Positions 36,116 to 47,168 of a DNA stretch of 64,000 nucleotides are shown here, one piece after another; the stretch's first letter is position 1; each line of letters begins with the position of its first letter. Below the pieces are notes generated by a model, which searched no databases, had not been told where the DNA came from, and was given only the letters and a program-made list of their open reading frames with translations. The DNA is from Blasia pusilla. Lineage: Eukaryota; Marchantiophyta; Marchantiopsida; Blasiales. Location: assembly GCA_050084515.1 (NCBI GenBank), contig CM114273.1, positions 44,206,001-44,270,000 on the forward strand, written 5' to 3'. Made by a program: the position numbers and the translations under genes.

Positions 36116-36515
36116 ACGGACGTCAAATTAGTTTGTGAGGTTCCTAGAAAGACGGAGTTGGTGAATGCTATCACGAAGACGAGTTTGGCTGAGTTAGAGG
36201 AAGGATTCCTTTGCTTGATAAGACAAGTAGAAGATGATGCAAGTGCAAGGCGCAGAGATTAGAACTCAGCTTCAAGGGGAATCCCTGAAACACTCAAGAG
36301 AGTTGTGAAAGAATTTGGAGATGTGTTGACTAAGGAGCTTCCGACTGAGTTACCACCATATAGGGTGGTTGATGATAAGATAGAGGTGATACCCGGATCT
36401 CAACAACCTTCATTGGCACCATATAGGTTGAATCAAGAAGAACTTTTTGAGTTGAAGAAACAGTTGGGTGAACTCCTAGAGCGGGGTTACATCCAAACTA
36501 GAAAGTCTAGGTGGC
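36116..36515 (+). pseudogene. Gypsy copy A: start of reverse transcriptase
   Basis: After a short linker with stops, 36305-36515 encodes the N-terminal edge of Ty3/gypsy RT: EFGDVLTKELPTELPPYR, KIEVIPGSQQP, APYRL and ELLERGYIQTRKS. It breaks off before the catalytic palm at a junction with GC-rich tandem sequence. There is no YXDD motif, RNase H or integrase in the window for this copy. Confidence 0.85.
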
Positions 36516-36780
36516 GGGCTCGAGTGCAAGCTCGGGTTGGACTAACGGAGCCCGCATCCCTTGCGTGGCCCGTAGGGGGGCTCAAGGCAAGTAGGTGCGG
36601 GCTCTCAGCGGGTAGGTGCGGGCTCCAGGCGGGCAGGTGCGAGCTTAGGGCGGGCAGGCATGGGGTCTAGTCTGATTGGGCATAGGCTCTAGACAGATAG
36701 GTGCGCGCTCAAGGCGAGTAGGTGCGGGCTCACGGCGGACAGGTGCAGGCTTGGGGTGGGTACGTTTAGCTCACCAACGC
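36516..36780 (+). repeat. GC-rich degenerate tandem repeat
   Basis: Imperfect 22-28 bp units of the type GTGCGGGCTC..GGCGG(G/A)(T/C)AG repeat about ten times from the RT breakpoint to about 36760. A direct repeat GTACGTTTAGC follows (36759 and 36783). Similar GGGCTTGA and CCCGCC words occur within the hAT-like element at 39.6-39.85 kb, so the two may be related. Confidence 0.7.
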
Positions 36781-36790
36781 TGTACGTTTA

Positions 36791-37042
36791 GCAAGTTGCA
36801 AGTTGCATCAAGTCAAAGGTTGCACCTGTCCGCCTCGAGCTCAAGGCTGATTGGGCACGGGCTAGGGCGTGCATCGAGGCCAGGTTGTGGGCCACACTAC
36901 GGGCGGGCTCGGATGTGGGCTTGGATGCGGGCCCAAGGTACCCGAGGCTGCATAGACATGTTCGTCCATAGGACGGACATAAGTCCGCGGCCACGGACAA
37001 ATACCGTGTGCAACCTTGGACTTGATGCAACTTGCAACTTGC
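36791..37042. mobile_element. MITE-like element with 35-bp terminal inverted repeats
   Basis: Bases 36791-36825 and 37008-37042 are reverse complements with one mismatch in 35. The inner part of the TIR, CAAAGGTTGCAC and GTGCAACCTTG, is the terminal sequence of three other elements in the window (39283-39933, 51083 and 51611-51834). The interior shares their GTCCATRGGACGGAC palindrome. At 252 bp with no coding capacity it is a nonautonomous DNA transposon. No direct target duplication was found outside the long TIR. Confidence 0.75.
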
Positions 37043-39274
37043 AAAGCATTTTTGGGGAAATTTCTATTTTTTTTTCTCGTACATTTGCAAACCATCAAAA
37101 TCTAATGGGTTACAAACGTGAAAATTTTACATGAAAAATAAAATCTTTAAAAAAATTCCAAAAGAATTCCTTTTTTTTCCGTAGGAGCTTGTCGGAAAAT
37201 TTCCTCCCTCCAACTTGTGGGAAACTCTTTTCAACAATTTTTCTCTTCGGACCTAATCTAGTGGAATCCTTAGGTTTGGAAATATTTTCCTCTTTCCTCT
37301 CAAAGTTTCTCTTATCCTAAGTAATGGTTCCTCTTCTTGTTTTCTGACGGTTGACTCAACGTTTTGGTGAACATCCAACACCCATTCTTTCCATCTTCGT
37401 GCCCTAGTATATATATGTTAAAATCCCTTCCTTCTCTATTGCATCCCTCCCCAAGTGCCCATGTCTCACATCCAACCTTATCTTCTCCCAAACGCCATAT
37501 GATTACGTGCATCCCTAGTTCACGCTCACCAAATATTGGCCCTGATACCACAGTGAGGCATCCACTCTCTTGAACACTAATCTTCTATGCTACAAAAGCT
37601 TGCATTTACGGCATTTAGCACATCACACTTTTCTTTGCTCTCATCCAATTTGTAGATCTCACTCAATATGTTGTCGATAAGGCTTGTCATCTTTGGTCTT
37701 GATAGGTTCTCACTTTGATCTTGCTGGTCCTCTATGCTTGGATACAATCGAATTATGATTGCTAGTCTTCTTTACCTTCTCTCAACTTGATGTTTCTCTT
37801 TGTGAAAAGGAAAAAAAGGTACAAACTTTTGTAAACTCTTCACCTATATGTCCATATTGTCTTTTAATGTAAAAAGGGTACGGAGTACTATCCTATCCTC
37901 TCTATGTATGAGTACAACTCTTGGGAGTAGGAAGTATCTTGTGTAAGAACTTAGGCTTGTGAGCTCACATGGAAGTTGGTTAGAGATCTCACATGTAACC
38001 AAGTCTAATACCATGTAGAATAAATTTATTTGGACAATTTTTTTGAGTGGAAATTCATGGTTACTGCCATTTATTATGTGATCTGTGTTATACATGAGCT
38101 TGCAGCTAAGTGCTCATTGCAAGAGTGTTTACGTTTTTGTAGTATTTATGTTGCAATCCCTTGGAGCTTGGCTCGTTGCCGTTTACACATTCCAACAGTT
38201 CTTAGGTGTGGACTTACCTTTGTTAAAGTTTTTTGAGGAGCCAATTGCGTCGTGGTTGTGAAGGAATTGGAAGGAAAAATCTAGGCAAAAAAATGGATGG
38301 AGTCATCAAGGCACATGAACTTCTTGGTGTTATTTGATTCCAAAAAATTATGTGAGGGAATTTGTGACTTGTCAAAGGTACAACTTAATAAAATATTAGG
38401 TCACTAGTCTTGGATGTAGATAAATTACTCAATACCTATTTAAAAGATTTAAGAAATACTTCACCTACTTTTAAAAATCAAGTCATTGTTCCTAAGACCA
38501 AAGCACATGAATTTTTTGGCATTGGATTAGAAGGACATCATCTCATAAGGGTGTAGGCATGATTTACCTTGTAACCCACAAGCACCTCATTGGATAATCT
38601 CATTGTATGAGTTTTTGAGCTTTAGGGGAAAATATCTTGATACCATGGAAGTCGCCAAGGATTGAAGCAAGAAACTTGATTTGAGTTTAGGTAGCTTCAA
38701 CAAGTGGTATGATGTATTGAAAATGAAATTACGGGAGCAACCCTTTGATCAAAATTTTGATTCTTTCATGGTAGAGATAGTCTATGATAGACCCAACATC
38801 AAGATTTGAAGTTGGAGATCAAGATAAGCGTAGACCCCAAGAAATTTTGTCTTGGTGAAAATACATTGTGAACGGAAGTGGTCATAGTAGATGAGACGCA
38901 GAGCAAGATCGTATCGAGGCTTTTGGAAGGGGTCTTATACTTCTCCATTTTTAGAGCTCATATGTGTTCTCCTCTTAGGATGTGAGCTATATGTATAAGT
39001 CATCCTGCCCTTTACGTGGAATGACAACTTTGGAGAGGTTGGCCCTCTTTTAGTGATGGTATAGGGTGTTATGGTGCATTTAGACTTTGTATGTGGACAC
39101 TTAACTCGGACATGTGGGATTTTGGATTAGTTGGCATGAGAGGTAGTGTATTCTTTTGAGAGGCCATGCTTACTATTTCACTAATTTGGCACCTTAGGAG
39201 AAGACCATGTAGAGGTTTGATAGGGAGTGAGTACATAATGCACTCGAGGTTCATATTGACTTGCTCAAGGGAGG
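37043..39274. other. Intergenic, no gene recognised
   Basis: AT-rich to mixed sequence. A near-duplicate GCACATGAA(C/T)TT(C/T)TTGG occurs at about 38316 and 38505. Short protein-like stretches around 38650-38800 (FNKWYDVLKMKLREQPFDQ) are broken by stops and unassigned. They may be remnants of an element or gene that I cannot name. Confidence 0.3.
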
Positions 39275-39282
39275 TGGCCTAT

Positions 39283-39933
39283 CAGGATTGCACAAGGAAA
39301 AATTCCATGTCCATGGATATGTCCATGTCCCTGGCCTTATGTATGTCCCTAGGATGGACATGATGACATGGAAGACGAGATGTGAGTTTGTTTCCCTCGG
39401 GGAACGAGCGCACATCTCGTCCGACCTGATCCAGGCTGACCAATGGAGAGGCTTGATGGAAGCTGATCTGCTGCCCAACTACTACCCCATCATCATATCG
39501 CAATGCCAAGTCTGCCTTTGCGAGACCTACCCACTGGGCCTCTCTCGTCACCCGCCCTAAACTTGATGGCCCATTGACACGTAGGCGGCCGTCTATCCAC
39601 TGAACCGAGCATGTACCAGAGCCCTTCGAGCCCGCAATTGCTTGGACCCACGCATGGCGGGCTTGACGCCCACAAGGCATGCTCACGGGCTGCCCTACGC
39701 TGGTCCAACTCGCCATATGGGGGCCTTGCCCAGTGGCTTGAGCCCGCCCTTGGGGCCATAAAACCGGTGCAGGCTCGGCCAGCCCGGGTGCCCACTACGA
39801 GCTTGATGGGCTCCAAGGGCAGGCTCCGAGGGCAGGCTTCGATACAAGTCGCGGGTACCCGGGAGGCATGTCTGTGGACTTGTCTGAACATGTCCGTCCC
39901 ATGGACGGACTTGTATGTTTCTGTGCAACCTTG
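39283..39933. mobile_element. hAT-like nonautonomous element, about 650 bp
   Basis: The ends CAGGATTGCAC (39283-39293) and GTGCAACCTTG (39923-39933) are imperfect inverted repeats beginning CARG, as in hAT elements. The flanking octamers TGGCCTAT and TGACCTTT match at six of eight positions, a plausible decayed 8-bp target duplication. Internal GTCCATGGAC and GTCCCATGGACGGAC palindromes tie it to the copies at 36.8, 51.1 and 51.6 kb. The middle is GC-rich. Long overlapping frames on both strands reflect that composition rather than genes. Confidence 0.6.
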
Positions 39934-39941
39934 TGACCTTT

Positions 39942-42023
39942 AGAGGTGCTAGGGGTATACTCCCATTAAAACTCATTTGAAAATGTCTTATCTTTTTGTT
40001 ATGCTTGGATCCACATACATCACACAGGTTGAGACGTTGTATGATGCTTGGATCCCTTGAGTCAAGGGTGGGTTAGATTATGTGCATAGACCATGCATTT
40101 TTTAAAGATGTGAGTATATTCTCATCACATCACATATATTGTTGAGAAATGTGCTATGTTATTGGGTTCAATATCTCACATTTTTGTGATGGAAATGGAA
40201 TTCTTCAAATGGAGATCCTAAAGGGCATGGATGGTACATACGGTTATGGTCATTTATGGTACCATTAGAGAGCCGTTGAAGTCGATGACCTTATCGATTC
40301 TCTCCGTGCTAGCAAGAAGAAATCTCAACCCATTCATGTCATCTTCCGTTGGCAAAGTATTTTCACGGAGACAACATTTATGGGTTTCTAGATTTATCTT
40401 GTTTTAGACATTTATGAGGACCAACTTGTTCCTCCCATTGAGGATCCCATGATATTTGGCGTCCTAGAGATAGACAGTTAGCCCAAAGTCGCGGTATTAT
40501 GTCTACAGTTCCATTCATTGTGGAGGGTGTGAAAGTTAGAGAGTAATCTGATGGAAAGTAGCGTAGGAAGATTTTGCAAAATATGACTTCTCGTGTGTTC
40601 GCAAGATTTTCTCGAGTATAGGATAGAGGAAGTTACATGGAACCATATTCCTCAAGGTTTTCTGGGCCCATTTAGAAATTCGAAAGAGACGTCTGAAGTG
40701 ATCCTTAAAAAGATGGAACAACGCAAAAACTCACCAAATCCTTCTCATTAAATGAGCAGGAAGCACATGAGCACAAAGAGCTGTGGTCGCACGCCTCGCA
40801 GACTCGATTCTTTCATAATGGCAATGAAGAAACTGACCGACAATGCTAGATTGCTGAAGTTCCTTGAAACATTTCGTTCGGGGTCTTCTATGCCAATATC
40901 TGCCTTCAGTCTATCCTAGGAGCACATGAAGGAAATTTTCATTTGTAATGGAAGTTTAGTGGAGCTTTTGGAAAATGTGGTGTGAAATCATTTAGAGTGA
41001 AGTCACGAAGCTTAGGAGCAGCTTCAAAAAGAGTTTTTTTGGGACGATAGCAAGCTGAAGGATGAAGGAAATCCTCTGAATCTTTCTGAATTAGCCAACT
41101 CGCCTGTGGACATGATTGTAGAGCAAGCATATGTCCCACTCTCTGCGTGCTTTACGGTCCGGTAGACGGTAAGCAATATGCACAGGATTTCCTTCATCCT
41201 TCAGCTTGAAGGATGCCAACCCTCCTATGATGTCACAGTGAATACTGGTCGGCCAAGCTCTGTTAGGAGAACGGAGTAGCACATAATGACCAGTTGCGCT
41301 TGTGATCCAGATCCTTGAAACTCAAAGTTTAATTAAGAGATGCTTTCTTCATACTGCCCGAAAATTCGGGTTTTTTGGGCCATCGTGGCGCCCCTCGTCT
41401 GGGTTTAGATGGTTTAAAAAGAGAAGTACGAAGAGAAGAGGTTCAGTGCGAACCTCAACCGACCACCAAAATGTCCTCTTAGCATTCTGTCACGCATGAA
41501 ATTAAAGGTGTCTGTTCCAAGAATGAAAACCTGAACAAAATATCTGCCTCCAGTTGACACTCGACTGTGTCGATCAGGTATACATCTAGAAATCTGTGAA
41601 TGAGAGACAAGTCTATCAGCTTTCAATACCTGACGAGATAAGTTATTAGCAAGAGAGCTTTTCCGTATATTACCAACCAATAATCCCATCCGTAGATTCA
41701 TGTGGAACATTTTGGTAAATTGAAAAAATGTTGTTGATTATTAATCATCATGGGAGAGAACCTTAAATGTAACTGACAAATTTGTCGGTTGAAGTCTTCA
41801 GTGTGAATACATTGGCAGAAATGTACTCACATCCCTGAACCTTTTGGCAGTACGTCGAATATCGGAGTAGTCAATCCTGAGTTCTACAATAGGCAATCAA
41901 TAAGGCTCCAACGATTTAAATAGATATAGAGTAACCACTTTGTCTGCCAACAGTAGACAGTTTTGAAGTCCTAAGATTAGTGGACAAGTATTTGAGTACC
42001 GGTATTCTTGCGAAGCTCGTGTT
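39942..42023. other. Intergenic 3' of the ankyrin-PGG gene
   Basis: No supported gene. Minus frames at 41091-41282 and 41414-41710 are open but unrecognised. A perfect 25-bp inverted repeat (41051-41208) is listed separately. The last 300 bp before 42024 should include the ankyrin gene's 3' UTR and poly(A) signals, although none stands out. Confidence 0.35.
41051..41208. other. Perfect 25-bp inverted repeat with 108-bp loop
   Basis: Bases 41051-41075 (CAAGCTGAAGGATGAAGG...) are exactly complementary to 41184-41208. There is no mismatch in 25 positions, and pairing stops abruptly at both ends. The geometry would allow a foldback RNA or a small foldback element. There is no TIR-like CA/TG tip and no target duplication that I can see. 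Confidence 0.75.
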
Positions 42024-45000
42024 CTAGAAGGCACTGCTAAGTTCAGTGAAAAGTGAAACGCCCTCTCCTAGAATTCGAGAGGATGAAAACAGACAAAGAA
42101 GACAAATTACGCAGGTAGGGATTCCGAGGGAAGCTGTGACTATCATACTTGTGCGGTACTTCGCCGATGGTGGTAGAACCGCAAAACCCGCAGCTGCAAA
42201 AGCCCCTAACACACATATGATGGAAATCGCCAGGAGTGTGGAGGTGGTCCTCAACCATATCCGCATCAGTCGGACCTCATTCCTGATGTAATAACTTGAA
42301 GCACTCGTTGCTTGTACCACTGCCCCTGCTCCACAAATCACTGTCGCGACGGCGAAAAAGAAGGAAAGACTGTTGAATACCCAGAAAACTTGAACACTTT
42401 TGTACTGCGCGATTGCCACAAAAGATTCGGTTGACCCAGGTGGAGGACTTTGATCAGAAAATAGATGGTAATCTACGTAGCCAAGAGGAGGTTGAAGCCA
42501 TCCAGCGAATGTGACACTAGCAATGACCGCAGCTCCTACGAGGATTGCATTCGAAGCGTCACCAAGAACTTGACGATCGCTGAGGAGTTTCTTGTTGTAT
42601 GCAAACACGTCAGAGTCTTTCAGCAGACGTTGCTCGATATCTTTGAATACATGGAATTTTGAGTGCTCCCTCTTATGAAACTCCGCCTTTCGTGTGATGG
42701 CAATTCCCAACGGAGTTTCACCCCACTTATCCTTTTCAATAGTTCTCGCCTTGGATTCCTCACGCAGGAGAACGTCCACTACCTCTTTGTGACCTCCGTG
42801 AACAGCATAATGCAAAGGGGTCCACTTGTGGATTTTGCAAGGCCTATTCACTAAACGTGAATATATTTCCAGAAGAGACTTCAAGTCTTCGTTCAGCCCT
42901 CTGAATGCGGCGTAATGAAGCAGTGTCAGCCCATCATAATGATGCTCGTCGCGAAATGTTTTGATGAGGCGCGCTTGAGGATGATTCACACCAGATGAAC
43001 CTGTCGGGGCAACTTGACCACAGTTGACTCGTTCTTTCATCGACCGTAAGAGTAGACAAAGCGTTTCTTCTGAAATCGTCGCTGTGTAAGTGTCATGGCT
43101 AGACGAAGTCGTAGGCCGGGCACTCCTAGCATCTATAAACTTCTTAATCAAATCTCTTTCCAGCTCTTTAAAAGGATCTAGGTTCGGATCGAGCTTGCTG
43201 CTCCTAGGTTCCTCTGGCTCTAGAATTGAATTTCGAAATGCAAGATCTAAAACTGAATTCCCTTCACCATTCTTCGTATCGAGGTTGAGGACCCTTCCTG
43301 GAACTACACAGTGGCGGAATACGCATCGGTTTCCTTGGCGCATTGCCAAATGCAGAGGTGTATCCCCTCTAGAATCGGGAGCGTTCACATCTACTGACAC
43401 TTCTTCAAGTATACGCCTTATCAGGCACTCCGTCGATGCACATGATTCTGTGTCGTGGCCATCAGACAGCTCCTGATCGGCAATGTAGTGGAAAAATGTG
43501 CGGCCAGAGGAATCTTTGGAATTTGAATAGTCAACCAATCTCATATATGCATCCACCAACTTCTCGACAAAGTATTCCTCTCCACCAGGATTGACATGGA
43601 AATTTTCAAGGATTACCTTCTTCCAATCCTTGGCGCCTTGGTTGGACTCGAGCGATGTCCAATACACCATCAAAGCTTTGCGTATTTCGTCATGACCTTC
43701 ACTTTTCGGAATCCAATCCTCGATGCCTGAATCGTGGACCTGATTCTTCGACTTCATTGGGTCGGTATTAGCAGGAGGATTCATGCTGCCACCGGCTTGG
43801 AGTGAATCGCTCGAGGGCTGTTCATTTGACCTCTTATACCTGTTAGATACTTCGAATCTGATGAGATGGAAAAACTGAAGCATCAAAGGTTGGTCACGGA
43901 GTTGTCGAGCGAATCCATGTACCTTCAGGACTAGAGCCAAGTAAGCCTTCAGCAATTGTAATATGACACTCAAGTGACGACCTTGTGCAGCCAAGTGGAG
44001 AGCAGTAAGTTCGGCAGGAAGTTGGGTATTATTGACCCTTTTTCCCATCACTTTCATGATGGCGATCTCCCGGGATCTTGCCTTCGACGTCGCAAGGACG
44101 AGAGGAGCCATTTCCTGACCCACAGATTCAACAGCTCCAGGATTTTCGACTTCTCCGAGCAGCAGCTTCAATACAGCAGAATGACCTTCCTTGGAAGCCA
44201 CGTGAATGCAACTGAACTCGTTTTTATTGCATATGAGCGGATCTGCCCCGGCACTCAAGAGCATCCGCACTGCCTCTGCATTGCCCTTTTCAGAGACGAT
44301 AATGAAGGCTGTGTTGCCTGATACTCCATCTGGATCATTGATGAACTGCTTGCGATTTTCTTGTGGCTTATGCATGGGTAGCCTTAAGATGGATTGAATA
44401 ACAGCATGGTGGTTTCCGTCCGCAGCCATATGCAGGCAGGTCGACCCTTCATGATTCTTGACGCGCACGTCGGCAGAAAATAGCATCAGAATCCCCACTA
44501 CCAGTTTGTGACCCTTTTGACAAGCAAGCATCAAAGCTGTGTTGCCATTCTTATCTTGAAAGTTAATGCCTTGACGGAAACGAGAATCATCCAACAGCAT
44601 CTTCACCACTTTATCTTTACCTTCGAACGCAGCCGCATGTAGAGAGTTCCAACCCTTTGAATTACTAAGGAGCGGGTCTGCCTTATTTTCCAGAAGCATC
44701 TTCACAACATCTTCATTGCCCCTTTCAGAAGCGACTACGAGTGCAGTGCTCCCGTCTCCAGCTTGAACATCAACGGTCCCAATGTGTGGATTCTCTAGGA
44801 GCACCTTTAGTACTTCCACAAGGGAATGCGCAGATGCGTGATGCAAAGCCGTCCATTTCGGAGACGTGGAGTCGCTTAACTCAGATAAACGAAACCCGGC
44901 ACCTACTTGGATCTCATCGATGGTTGACCCCTTATGATCTTTCAGAAAATCCATGAGTGCTTTCACCACATCAACGTGCCCTTTAGATGCAGCCGCAGTA

Positions 45001-45548
45001 AGACAATTCCGGCCGCTGTTATTCCAGATGTGGGTGGCTGCACGCTGTTGCAGCAGAATTTTTACGGCAGCTGTATGCCCCCTACCCGAAGCAATCAACA
45101 ATGCTGTATTTCCTTTGCTATCTATTGTATCCACTTTAATTTCTGGCTTTTCTAGAAGCAGTTTCAAGACTCCTTCGTGGTTATTTGCGGCCCCATAATG
45201 TAAAGCTGTCCAAGATGGCCACGATTTTCCTTTAGCATTCAATAAATTATCTAGACCCACGCGCTGGAAAAGCAGTTGTATACGTTGAGTACGACCTTCC
45301 CCGGCAGCTAAATGCAGCAATTCCACCGCTTCGAAGTTCTTCAAAGGGCCCTGTTTTCGGAGAATCTCCAATGCATCTGATTCCATCAAAGCTGATATTT
45401 CCTCCCGGATGGCATCAGGATCAAGATCTCCTTTTGATCTTGACCTCGGTATGGAACTCTCTCCGGCGAGGTATTTATCAGCCGGATCAAGATATTGCTT
45501 TGAGCTCGACCTTTGCAATGGGGTCTCTCCCGCTGATTCGAAATCCAT
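42024..45548 (-). CDS. Ankyrin-repeat protein with C-terminal PGG membrane domain
   Basis: A single-exon frame of 1174 codons from ATG 45546-45548 (MDFESAGETPLQR). The frame is open a little further upstream without another ATG, so a 5' exon is possible. Ankyrin repeats run over about residues 60-570 (motifs WTALHYGAANN, GNTALLIASGRGHTAAVKIL, GSTALVVASERGNEDVVKML, GNTALMLACQKGHKLVVGIL). A second block covers about 690-960 (GDTPLHLAMRQGN, LTLLHYAAFRG, WTPLHYAVHGGHKEVVDVLL). The PGG domain starts near 997 at DASNAILVGAAVIASVTFAG and has four hydrophobic helices, about 1000-1018, 1055-1080, 1105-1128 and 1137-1157. Plant ankyrin-PGG proteins such as ACD6 are membrane proteins that modulate immunity and cell death; ligand and partners are unknown here. 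No stop or frameshift interrupts it, in contrast to everything around it. It has a truncated paralogue at 59.1-60.0 kb. Confidence 0.93.
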   Translation of the reverse strand: MDFESAGETPLQRSSSKQYLDPADKYLAGESSIPRSRSKGDLDPDAIREEISALMESDALEILRKQGPLKNFEAVELLHLAAGEGRTQRIQLLFQRVGLDNLLNAKGKSWPSWTALHYGAANNHEGVLKLLLEKPEIKVDTIDSKGNTALLIASGRGHTAAVKILLQQRAATHIWNNSGRNCLTAAASKGHVDVVKALMDFLKDHKGSTIDEIQVGAGFRLSELSDSTSPKWTALHHASAHSLVEVLKVLLENPHIGTVDVQAGDGSTALVVASERGNEDVVKMLLENKADPLLSNSKGWNSLHAAAFEGKDKVVKMLLDDSRFRQGINFQDKNGNTALMLACQKGHKLVVGILMLFSADVRVKNHEGSTCLHMAADGNHHAVIQSILRLPMHKPQENRKQFINDPDGVSGNTAFIIVSEKGNAEAVRMLLSAGADPLICNKNEFSCIHVASKEGHSAVLKLLLGEVENPGAVESVGQEMAPLVLATSKARSREIAIMKVMGKRVNNTQLPAELTALHLAAQGRHLSVILQLLKAYLALVLKVHGFARQLRDQPLMLQFFHLIRFEVSNRYKRSNEQPSSDSLQAGGSMNPPANTDPMKSKNQVHDSGIEDWIPKSEGHDEIRKALMVYWTSLESNQGAKDWKKVILENFHVNPGGEEYFVEKLVDAYMRLVDYSNSKDSSGRTFFHYIADQELSDGHDTESCASTECLIRRILEEVSVDVNAPDSRGDTPLHLAMRQGNRCVFRHCVVPGRVLNLDTKNGEGNSVLDLAFRNSILEPEEPRSSKLDPNLDPFKELERDLIKKFIDARSARPTTSSSHDTYTATISEETLCLLLRSMKERVNCGQVAPTGSSGVNHPQARLIKTFRDEHHYDGLTLLHYAAFRGLNEDLKSLLEIYSRLVNRPCKIHKWTPLHYAVHGGHKEVVDVLLREESKARTIEKDKWGETPLGIAITRKAEFHKREHSKFHVFKDIEQRLLKDSDVFAYNKKLLSDRQVLGDASNAILVGAAVIASVTFAGWLQPPLGYVDYHLFSDQSPPPGSTESFVAIAQYKSVQVFWVFNSLSFFFAVATVICGAGAVVQATSASSYYIRNEVRLMRIWLRTTSTLLAISIICVLGAFAAAGFAVLPPSAKYRTSMIVTASLGIPTCVICLLCLFSSSRILGEGVSLFTELSSAF

Positions 45549-46655
45549 TGCGGCTGTCCTAAGATCAGCAGCACTTGCAATCCGCACAATATTTGACCAG
45601 TCGATTGGGAGTCGAGGCTCCTACGAGAGTCAGCGCCTTCTCTGCTAGTTTCACATCCTGTTGACAGCCACAACTCAAGTGATCTCAGCTCGTGAAACAT
45701 TTGATAAGTCAGGTCATCGAAACTTGTCTACGTTGCAGGCGTATCCCCTGACACATAGTAATCCTGCTGAAATCCTGCTTCAAAAGTTGGGAAGAAAGAT
45801 GACAGAACTTACCTTTCCTCGAAAAGTTCTTGATCGTAGACATCCATTTGTGCTCCGTTGAAACTTCTGCCTCGTACTGTCATTGTCTGCACAGCGTCTG
45901 ACCGGACTCGAGCTCGTATTGTCTTCCAGTTCGAATGAGCTTGTCAAGATGACAAGCTTACCACGCCAACATATATTAGCAGTCATGATGAAACTTCACT
46001 GTATGTCGAAGTGTCTTCTAGATCCTGTGAGCTTGTCAAGACTGCAAACTTACCACACCAGCATATATTGGCGATCTTGCTGAAACCTCACTGTATCTCG
46101 AAAGTTGGAACGATCGATCTTGACAGAGTTCACGTTTCCTACTTGAACTCGTCGTGTCTTCCGGATCCAACGCTAGCTTCAACCCATTCCTTGCTTATAT
46201 TCGAATCACGTTCATTAAAGGATCCAGCAGGAATCGGACATTCTGAAATACCAATTGACTAGATTCTTCCCGTGTGAAGGTTAGAATTCATGGACCTCCT
46301 TGAAATATGCCGAAACTTCCCGAAGGCCCGGGATAGAGACTGAAAGAATAGTCAACGGATTGGAGTCCTAGTTTATTTATTAATTATGATGCAAGTAAGT
46401 GTTTATAGCTTAGGTGGATGTTAATGTTATTCATGAGAGAAAAATATCTAAAATAAATGGATAAGGGTTTAAAAATAGAGATACGAAATGATCATGATGA
46501 ACTTTTTTTGGCGACATTGGTCAAAGAATAATGTAAAAATCATATAGTAAATGGTAAATAGATCAAGTCCATGGGACCCATCGGGTCAAGAGACTAAAAA
46601 ACATATTAAAAGTCATTCATTCACTTATCCTGAAAAAGATTTTTAAGATTTTCTC
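45549..46655. other. Upstream region of the ankyrin-PGG gene
   Basis: This should hold the promoter and 5' leader of the minus-strand gene. A direct repeat lies at 45937-46104 (separate entry). I found no unambiguous TATA box. From about 46320 the sequence becomes AT-rich and featureless up to the LINE fragment. Confidence 0.4.
45937..46104 (+). repeat. Two tandem copies of a 92-bp unit upstream of the ankyrin gene
   Basis: Copies starting at 45937 and 46029 share GAGCTTGTCAAGA, CTTACCAC(G/A)CCA(A/G)CATATATT and TGAAAC(T/C)TCACTGTAT(G/C)TCGAA. They lie about 400-550 bp upstream of the start codon, in promoter position. A third, weaker echo (GTCTTCCAG or GTCTTCCGGATCCAAC) occurs on either side. 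Confidence 0.65.
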
Positions 46656-47168
46656 CTAGTTACAGTCTAGAGGAGTTGAGCGATGAATGATGACGTCCCT
46701 AATATAACAACCTAAATCATAAGGCACTAGCTGTAGTAAAGAATAGAAATTCTCCACATCTATTTTATGAGCTAGTCTAATCTCTTCATACCTTGGACAT
46801 GTAACAAACACATGCTCTTCATCCTCAATATTTTCTCCGTCACATAACTTACAAATTCGTTCACTTTTATCAATTTTAAACCATCGTCCTTCCTCAATTC
46901 CTAGCCTATGAGACCTAGTTCTATGACGTGCGATAATATGTCGTAAGAACGTGAAGATCCTTGCGAGTAGGTATCCTTGTTCACAATATACAAGCATAAG
47001 ATTAACATGAAATTGATAAAACTCTATTTTGGTGCCCGGATTGCTCCAAATGATATTGAGAGATTGCTTTTGTAGATGCTCACAGAGGGCCATCGGTTTC
47101 AAATCCCGATAAAGGAAGAAGGGCATAGAGAGCAAAAACCAACGGGCCAAATCCGACCCATTGGTCAA
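46656..47168 (-). pseudogene. LINE ORF2 C-terminal fragment
   Basis: The minus-strand frame encodes the region after the reverse transcriptase of plant LINEs. It has RHIIARHRTRSHRLGIEEGR, WFKIDKSERICKLCD and DEEHVFVTCPRYEEIR, the Cys-x2-Cys...His-x4-Cys finger typical of the ORF2 C-terminus. No RT motif is attached. It is in frame to its end at 46656 but lacks everything upstream, as expected from a rearranged insertion. No poly(A) tail or target duplication is evident. Confidence 0.8.

Noticed and set aside
39282-39976. Overlapping frames of 93-144 codons on both strands
   Set aside because: They come from GC-rich interior sequence of a small hAT-like element and show no domain.
42045-45200. 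Many frames of 60-128 codons on the plus strand
   Set aside because: They are antisense shadows of the intact ankyrin-PGG gene.
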